From an uncultured Traorella sp. (GTDB lineage Bacteria; Bacillota_I; Bacilli_A; Erysipelotrichales; Erysipelotrichaceae): a DNA stretch of 19,304 bases. Under the pieces are notes generated by a model that ran no database searches, was not told the origin of the DNA, and saw nothing but the letters and a program-made list of their open reading frames with translations. This document shows positions 15,997 to 19,304 of the stretch, one piece after another (position 1 is the first letter of the stretch; every line of letters starts with the position of its first letter). The DNA lies in the NCBI GenBank assembly GCA_945919165.1, contig CAMEIZ010000014.1:1-19304 (forward strand). The letters run 5' to 3'. Made by a program: the position numbers and the translations under genes.

Positions 15997-17151
15997 ATGA
16001 AAAAACTGAAGTTGTTATTATGCTTCATGCTGCTAGCCGGCTGCAGTATAAAATCACCACAAATTGATGAACCTGATGATCCAATTGTTGAGGAAAAAGA
16101 AGACAGTGTTGTCAGCTTTTTGGCAGTAGGTGATAATCTGATTCATGGAGGCATTTTTATGAATGCCTATGCGAAATATGGAGAATATGAGTTTAATGAT
16201 ATCTATGAACCGATTGCTGACTTTGTTCAGTCAAAGGATATTGCTTACATCAATCAGGAAACCATTTTAGGTGGGACTCAGCTTGGATTATCACATTATC
16301 CACAGTTTAATTCTCCTTGGGAAATAGGTGAAGCTGTGGCAAATGCCGGTTTTGACTGGATTGCCAGCAGTTCTAATCATTCCATGGATAAGTATGAAGC
16401 AGGTATTTTAAATACGCTGGAATTTTGGGATCAGTATCCAAATATCGTGACAACTGGTTTGAATCGCAGTGAAGAAGAAAGAAATTCAAATAAATATATT
16501 GAAAGAAATGGTGTAAAATTTGGAGTTTTAGGTTATACTTATGGTACCAATGGAATTCCGATTCCATCAGGTAAAGAGTATCTGGTCAATGTTTATTCAA
16601 AAGAAAGAATTCAACAGGACATTGAGCGTTTAAAGGGAACCTGTGATTCCATTATCGTATCCATGCATTGGGGAGAAGAATATTCTACTTATCCAAATAG
16701 CGAACAGCAGGAACTTGCGAAAATGATGGCGGATATGGGTGTGGATGTGATTATTGGTGAACATCCTCATGTGATTCAGCCAATGGAATGGGTTGAAGGA
16801 GAAAATGGACATCGAACGCTAGTGATTTACAGCCTTGGAAATTTCTTGTCTTCACAGGATCAGGCATTGACGATGCTGGGAGGCTGTGCTACCTTTGATA
16901 TCCGCAAAAATGGTGAAACAAATGAAATCACGGTTGAAAATGTCAAGTGGTATCCAATTGTTAATCATTTCACTGCAGGTGATTATACGAAAGGTGAACG
17001 TATCTATCGCACTTATCTGTTGAAAGATTACACGGATGAACTGGCGAAAGTTCATGGCTTGAATCCACGTGTTAATAATGTAATGACTCGTCAGTATTTT
17101 ATTGACAAGACACTCGAAATCATGAATGATGAATTTGAAATTGTTTATTAG
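15997..17151 (+). CDS. CapA/PgsA-like lipoprotein, metallophosphatase fold
   Basis: A 384-residue surface lipoprotein of the CapA (PGA_cap) family, named for poly-gamma-glutamate capsule synthesis and related to metallophosphatases. The signal peptide MKKLKLLLCFMLLAGC ends in a lipobox with Cys16. Metal-site style motifs follow in order: VGDNLIH (44-50), NQE (86-88), SNHSMD (126-131), MHWGEE (223-228), GEHPHVIQ (254-261) and YSLGNFLSSQ (278-287). GGAGG precedes the ATG, nine bases after the rnr stop, and smpB follows after eight bases, so all three are one transcript. No pgsB or pgsC partner is nearby, so capsule synthesis should not be assumed; cell-wall or envelope phosphatase roles are possible. 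Confidence 0.85.
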   Translation: MKKLKLLLCFMLLAGCSIKSPQIDEPDDPIVEEKEDSVVSFLAVGDNLIHGGIFMNAYAKYGEYEFNDIYEPIADFVQSKDIAYINQETILGGTQLGLSHYPQFNSPWEIGEAVANAGFDWIASSSNHSMDKYEAGILNTLEFWDQYPNIVTTGLNRSEEERNSNKYIERNGVKFGVLGYTYGTNGIPIPSGKEYLVNVYSKERIQQDIERLKGTCDSIIVSMHWGEEYSTYPNSEQQELAKMMADMGVDVIIGEHPHVIQPMEWVEGENGHRTLVIYSLGNFLSSQDQALTMLGGCATFDIRKNGETNEITVENVKWYPIVNHFTAGDYTKGERIYRTYLLKDYTDELAKVHGLNPRVNNVMTRQYFIDKTLEIMNDEFEIVY

Positions 17152-17159
17152 GAGGCAGA

Positions 17160-17612
17160 ATGGCAACAAAATCAATCGCCGAAAACAGGAAAGCGTTTCA
17201 TGAATACTTCATTGAAGATCGTTTTGAAGCAGGCATTGTCCTAAAAGGTACTGAAATCAAATCGGTACGAAAAGGTCATGTACAGCTGAAAGACAGCTAT
17301 GTCAGTTTCGTCGATGGTGAAGCCTTTATTAAGGAAATGCACATTTCTCCTTATGAATATGGCAATATTTTCAATCATGATGAAACTCGTCCAAGAAAGC
17401 TTTTATTACATCAAAGTGAGATAAGAAAGCTTCAGGATAAAGTAAAACTAAAAGGATATACAGTTGTACCAATCAGCATGTATTTATCTAAGGGAAAAGC
17501 TAAAATGGAGATTGCCTTGGCAAAAGGAAAAGATCTTCATGACAAGAGAAATAGTGAAAAGGAAAAGGCTGCGAAGCGTGAAATCGAAAAAGCAATGAAA
17601 AACTACAGGTGA
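17160..17612 (+). CDS. smpB: SsrA-binding protein SmpB
   Basis: A 150-residue basic protein that binds the tRNA-like end of tmRNA and takes it to stalled ribosomes. Family landmarks: AENRKAFHEYFIEDRFEAGIVL near the start, GTEIKSVRKGHVQLKDSYV (30-48), HISPYEYGN (61-69), HDETRPRKLLLHQ (73-85) and the C-terminal tail KGKDLHDKR (122-130) followed by a Lys/Glu-rich helix that enters the mRNA channel. AGGAGG lies 6 nt before the ATG, overlapping the stop of the CapA-like gene. Its partner RNA gene begins 17 nt after the stop. Length is normal. Confidence 0.96.
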   Translation: MATKSIAENRKAFHEYFIEDRFEAGIVLKGTEIKSVRKGHVQLKDSYVSFVDGEAFIKEMHISPYEYGNIFNHDETRPRKLLLHQSEIRKLQDKVKLKGYTVVPISMYLSKGKAKMEIALAKGKDLHDKRNSEKEKAAKREIEKAMKNYR

Positions 17613-17624
17613 GATCCACCTGTA
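17604..17624 (+). promoter_or_regulatory. Hairpin between smpB stop and tmRNA 5' end
   Basis: A perfect 8-bp stem TACAGGTG / CACCTGTA (17604-17611 with 17617-17624) with a 5-nt loop, including the smpB stop codon and ending 5 nt before the mature 5' end of tmRNA. There is no U tract, so it is not a terminator. No clear promoter is seen for ssrA, so the hairpin may be a processing signal in an smpB-ssrA co-transcript; this role is inferred. Confidence 0.6.
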
Positions 17625-17629
17625 TACAT

Positions 17630-18010
17630 GGGGCTGTCATGGTTTCGACAGGGATATGTTTGGTATAGACGGCAATCGTGTGGCTACGTAAAGGCTCTTA
17701 AAAATAAACGGAAAAAACTTATTTGCTAACTTATTCGCAGGAAACCGCGAATTAGCACTTGCTGCTTAATTAACCTAATAACTGGTTTGCAGCCGTCCAC
17801 TTATTCCGCCTCCTTTAGGAATAATCTGGGTGTCAGAAATAAAGGATAGATACCAGTTCAGTCTGATGGACTGCTATTGAAAATAAAATCAGACGCATCA
17901 ACAGGAGTTTGTTCATCATTACCTGTTGAATATCGGGTATGAACTAAATTGTAGATGTCTATACGTGGGACTGTTTCTGGACAGGGGTTCGACTCCCCTC
18001 AGCTCCACCA
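17630..18010 (+). ncRNA. ssrA: tmRNA (transfer-messenger RNA)
   Basis: A 381-nt RNA that rescues stalled ribosomes and tags incomplete proteins for degradation. The acceptor stem pairs GGGGCTG (17630-17636) with CAGCTCC (18000-18006), with an encoded ACCA end. The T arm AGGGG-TTCGACT-CCCCT lies just before. The 5' part has the typical GTCATGGTTTCGACAGGGAT. The tag reading frame ends ELALAA followed by TAA (17767-17769); if resumption is at AAC (17707) the encoded tag is NGKNLFANLFAGNRELALAA. The resume codon cannot be fixed by eye; GGA at 17710 is an alternative. The tail LALAA is a normal ClpXP-type degradation signal. The gene is probably transcribed with smpB. Confidence 0.96.
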
Positions 18011-18057
18011 AGAAAAATAGTACGTTTTTCAGAATTGATATTTTGAAAAACGTTTTT
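18008..18057 (+). repeat. 50-bp direct repeat, copy 1 (at tmRNA 3' end)
   Basis: This 50-bp stretch, beginning with the CCA of ssrA, is identical to 18827-18876. Compared base by base there is no mismatch. It contains the ssrA terminator. Offset between copies is 819 bp and the fic gene lies between them. Confidence 0.95.
18022..18057 (+). terminator. Terminator of ssrA (within repeat copy 1)
   Basis: A 10-bp stem ACGTTTTTCA / TGAAAAACGT (18022-18031 with 18044-18053), a 12-nt loop and a T run. A run of A before the stem means it could also work on the opposite strand. Confidence 0.85.
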
Positions 18058-18082
18058 AATAAAATGAGAAAGAGGTGAGCAC

Positions 18083-18766
18083 ATGAAATATATTGATTTT
18101 ATAAAAACAAATCAAAATTATTTTGAAGATTTTGTTACAAGAAGTACTTATCATAGTAATGCGATTGAGGGAAGCACATTAAGCATACATGAAACATACG
18201 CTTTGTTATTTGATAGTCAACATTGTAATATTCAAAATGCTTCACCTAGAGAAATTTATGAAGCTATTAATCATAAGAAAATATTAACAATTCTTTTAGA
18301 TAAAATAACAGATAAAGAATTGTTATCACACGATTTACTTATTCAAATCAATCAAATTATTAATGATAATATTATTTATGTAGGCGGATATAGATTAGGG
18401 CCTATTCGTATTATAGGATCACAAAAAAAGTTTCCTTATCCAAATGAATTAAATGATTACATGAGTCAATTTATTTCACAATATAATGATTTAATAGAAA
18501 AAGAAATAACAATGACTGACGTTGCAAAAATGCACAGTCAATATGAAAATATACATCCTTTCCCTGATGGAAACGGAAGAACAGGAAGACTATTGATTAA
18601 TTATTTATTATTAATGAAAAACCAGTGTCCTATTGTTATACCAATTTCAAAAAGGAAAGAATATCTAGATTATATGGAAAATAATAGTATTGATTTGTTA
18701 TCTCAATTGTTTGAAGAATTACAAAAAGAAGAAATAGAACGAATCAATGATTTCAGTCAAATGTAG
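18083..18766 (+). CDS. fic: Fic domain protein with N-terminal inhibitory motif
   Basis: A 227-residue Fic-fold protein, a family that usually moves AMP from ATP onto Ser, Thr or Tyr of target proteins. The catalytic loop HPFPDGNGRTGR (158-169) is complete, including His158, acidic D162 and both arginines (R166, R169). Near the N-terminus S25-N-A-I-E29-G30 matches the (S/T)xxxE(G/N) inhibitory helix, placed before the Fic core as in class II proteins, so activity is likely autoinhibited by Glu29 without a separate antitoxin. The target-binding flap is probably near IIGSQKKFPYP (110-120). AGAGGTGA lies just before the ATG. No antitoxin gene adjoins. The gene lies between two 50-bp direct repeats and looks acquired. 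Target and biological role are unknown. Confidence 0.9.
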   Translation: MKYIDFIKTNQNYFEDFVTRSTYHSNAIEGSTLSIHETYALLFDSQHCNIQNASPREIYEAINHKKILTILLDKITDKELLSHDLLIQINQIINDNIIYVGGYRLGPIRIIGSQKKFPYPNELNDYMSQFISQYNDLIEKEITMTDVAKMHSQYENIHPFPDGNGRTGRLLINYLLLMKNQCPIVIPISKRKEYLDYMENNSIDLLSQLFEELQKEEIERINDFSQM

Positions 18767-18826
18767 TTAATAAAAGAGAGTATTTAGATTAATATTATTG
18801 TGTGTTTTCATAGTGCTTATTTGCTC

Positions 18827-18876
18827 CCAAGAAAAATAGTACGTTTTTCAGAATTGATATTTTGAAAAACGTTTTT
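18827..18876 (+). repeat. 50-bp direct repeat, copy 2 (after fic)
   Basis: Identical to 18008-18057. Just upstream it reads TTGCTCCCAAG where the tmRNA end reads CAGCTCCACCAAG, so the similarity may extend a few bases into the acceptor stem with a 2-nt gap. The copy does not include a T arm or other tmRNA parts. Confidence 0.95.
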
Positions 18877-18879
18877 TTT
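18841..18879 (+). terminator. Terminator of fic (within repeat copy 2)
   Basis: The same 10-bp stem as after ssrA (18841-18850 with 18863-18872), followed by eight T residues (18872-18879), a better U tract than copy 1. It ends the fic transcript. Confidence 0.85.
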
Positions 18880-19059
18880 ATTGGTTATTTGTCAAGAAGA
18901 ATGTCAAAATTCATTTCACGAATATTAAAAAATGATTTAATATAAAATACTGCCAGCTATTTTAATAAAAATCTATCTTGTAAAAGATGAAAAGAAGAAT
19001 TAAAGCTTTATTACCTTTTTCAGTTTATTAGAAATTTTGTCATTTTTTAGAAGATAATT

Positions 19060-19068
19060 TGTTATATT
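19060..19068 (+). promoter_or_regulatory. Possible promoter of the sigma-like gene
   Basis: An extended -10 element TG-T-TATATT lies at 19060-19068. The nearest -35-like box, TTGTCA (19037-19042), is 20 bp away, longer than ideal. The 180 bases before it (18880-19059) are very AT-rich and show no gene or clear structure. Confidence 0.4.
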
Positions 19069-19084
19069 AATGAAGAGGATAAGT

Positions 19085-19304
19085 ATGAAAAATGATGTCT
19101 TAGAAAAAATTTATCAAAAGTATTATCAACCTCTTTTCTTATTTGCATTATCATTAACTAAAAATGTGGAAGATGCAGAAGATTTGGTTTCAGAAACTTT
19201 TGTTAAAGCCTTTCTCAGTTATGATGAAAATAGTGACAATATAAAAAATTGTATAAATGTCAACATAGAAATGTACATTTTTGATCATATAAGAATGTAC
19301 ATTT
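19085..19304 (+). CDS. Sigma-70 (ECF-like) factor, N-terminal fragment cut by window end
   Basis: An open frame of 73 codons with no stop before the window ends. AGAGGA lies just before the ATG. The residues YYQPLFLFALSLTKNVEDAE and then DLVSETFVKAFLSY match region 2 of sigma-70-type factors (core-polymerase binding), and the later FDHIR fits the region 2.4 pattern of DhiRK. The segment between them (NIKNCINVNIEMYI) is less typical. It starts a new transcription unit after the fic terminator. Whether an anti-sigma factor follows cannot be seen. It may be a full-length small ECF sigma or a truncated gene. Confidence 0.65.
   Translation, partial: MKNDVLEKIYQKYYQPLFLFALSLTKNVEDAEDLVSETFVKAFLSYDENSDNIKNCINVNIEMYIFDHIRMYI

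Larger units (their letters stand above)
18058..18876. other. 819-bp fic unit bounded by direct repeats
   Basis: The segment between equivalent points of the two 50-bp repeats contains one gene (fic), its binding site and one terminator copy, and nothing else. Its DNA looks more AT-rich than the neighbouring rnr-smpB genes, with many ATA, TTA and AAT codons. Removing one unit would leave an intact ssrA and terminator followed by the sigma-like gene. It may be an acquired minimal cargo unit; no integrase or transposase is present and the mechanism is unknown. Confidence 0.55.

Noticed and set aside
18008..18876. Insertion sequence bounded by the 50-bp repeats
   Set aside because: No transposase is present, the repeats are direct and long rather than terminal inverted, and they coincide with the ssrA terminator.
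1..19304. CRISPR array or classical tRNA/rRNA genes
   Set aside because: No regularly spaced repeats were seen, and the only tRNA-like structure found is the tmRNA end.

Overview
The window comes from a low-GC Gram-positive bacterium (Bacillota). AT-rich coding sequence, strong AGGAGG-type ribosome binding sites, lipoprotein signal peptides and the secG-rnr-smpB-ssrA gene order all support this. The mix of genes gives a general impression of a gut Erysipelotrichales-like organism, but no rRNA is present, so that finer placement is only an impression. All confident genes lie on the + strand.

Region by region. (1) 1-5300: a complete branched-chain amino acid ABC importer operon, livJ-livH-livM-livG-livF, with a translationally coupled CBS-CBS-ACT protein as the last gene. 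It has a clear promoter at the left edge, an intercistronic hairpin after the binding protein and a terminator at the end. (2) 5336-6960: a 59-residue two-helix membrane protein, then enolase with its own promoter and a UUCG-loop terminator. (3) 7090-11751: a two-gene operon of a SWIM zinc-finger protein overlapping a SWIM-SNF2 helicase, similar in layout to ywqB/ywqA of Bacillus subtilis. (4) 11770-18057: a protein export and RNA quality-control block: secG, rnr (RNase R), a CapA-like lipoprotein, smpB and ssrA (tmRNA). (5) 18058-19304: a Fic-domain protein bracketed by two perfect 50-bp direct repeats, then the start of a sigma-70/ECF-like factor cut off by the window end.

Two events have altered the quality-control block. 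A group IIC intron (about 12076-13887) sits directly after the secG terminator hairpin, 18 nt before the rnr start codon. Its reverse transcriptase is broken by one extra base, and its domain V appears to carry an extra bulged nucleotide, so this copy looks to be decaying. At the other end, the terminator of ssrA, starting with the tmRNA CCA tail, is duplicated perfectly 819 bp downstream with the fic gene in between. This layout fits a minimal, integrase-less cargo unit at a tRNA-like 3' end, although the mechanism is not shown by the sequence.

How the genes work together: the liv proteins import Leu/Ile/Val, and the ACT domain of the trailing gene is a plausible amino-acid sensor. SmpB and tmRNA rescue stalled ribosomes, and RNase R degrades the faulty messages. 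The SNF2/SWIM pair probably acts on nucleic acids. The Fic protein has its own autoinhibitory motif and may be an AMP transferase.
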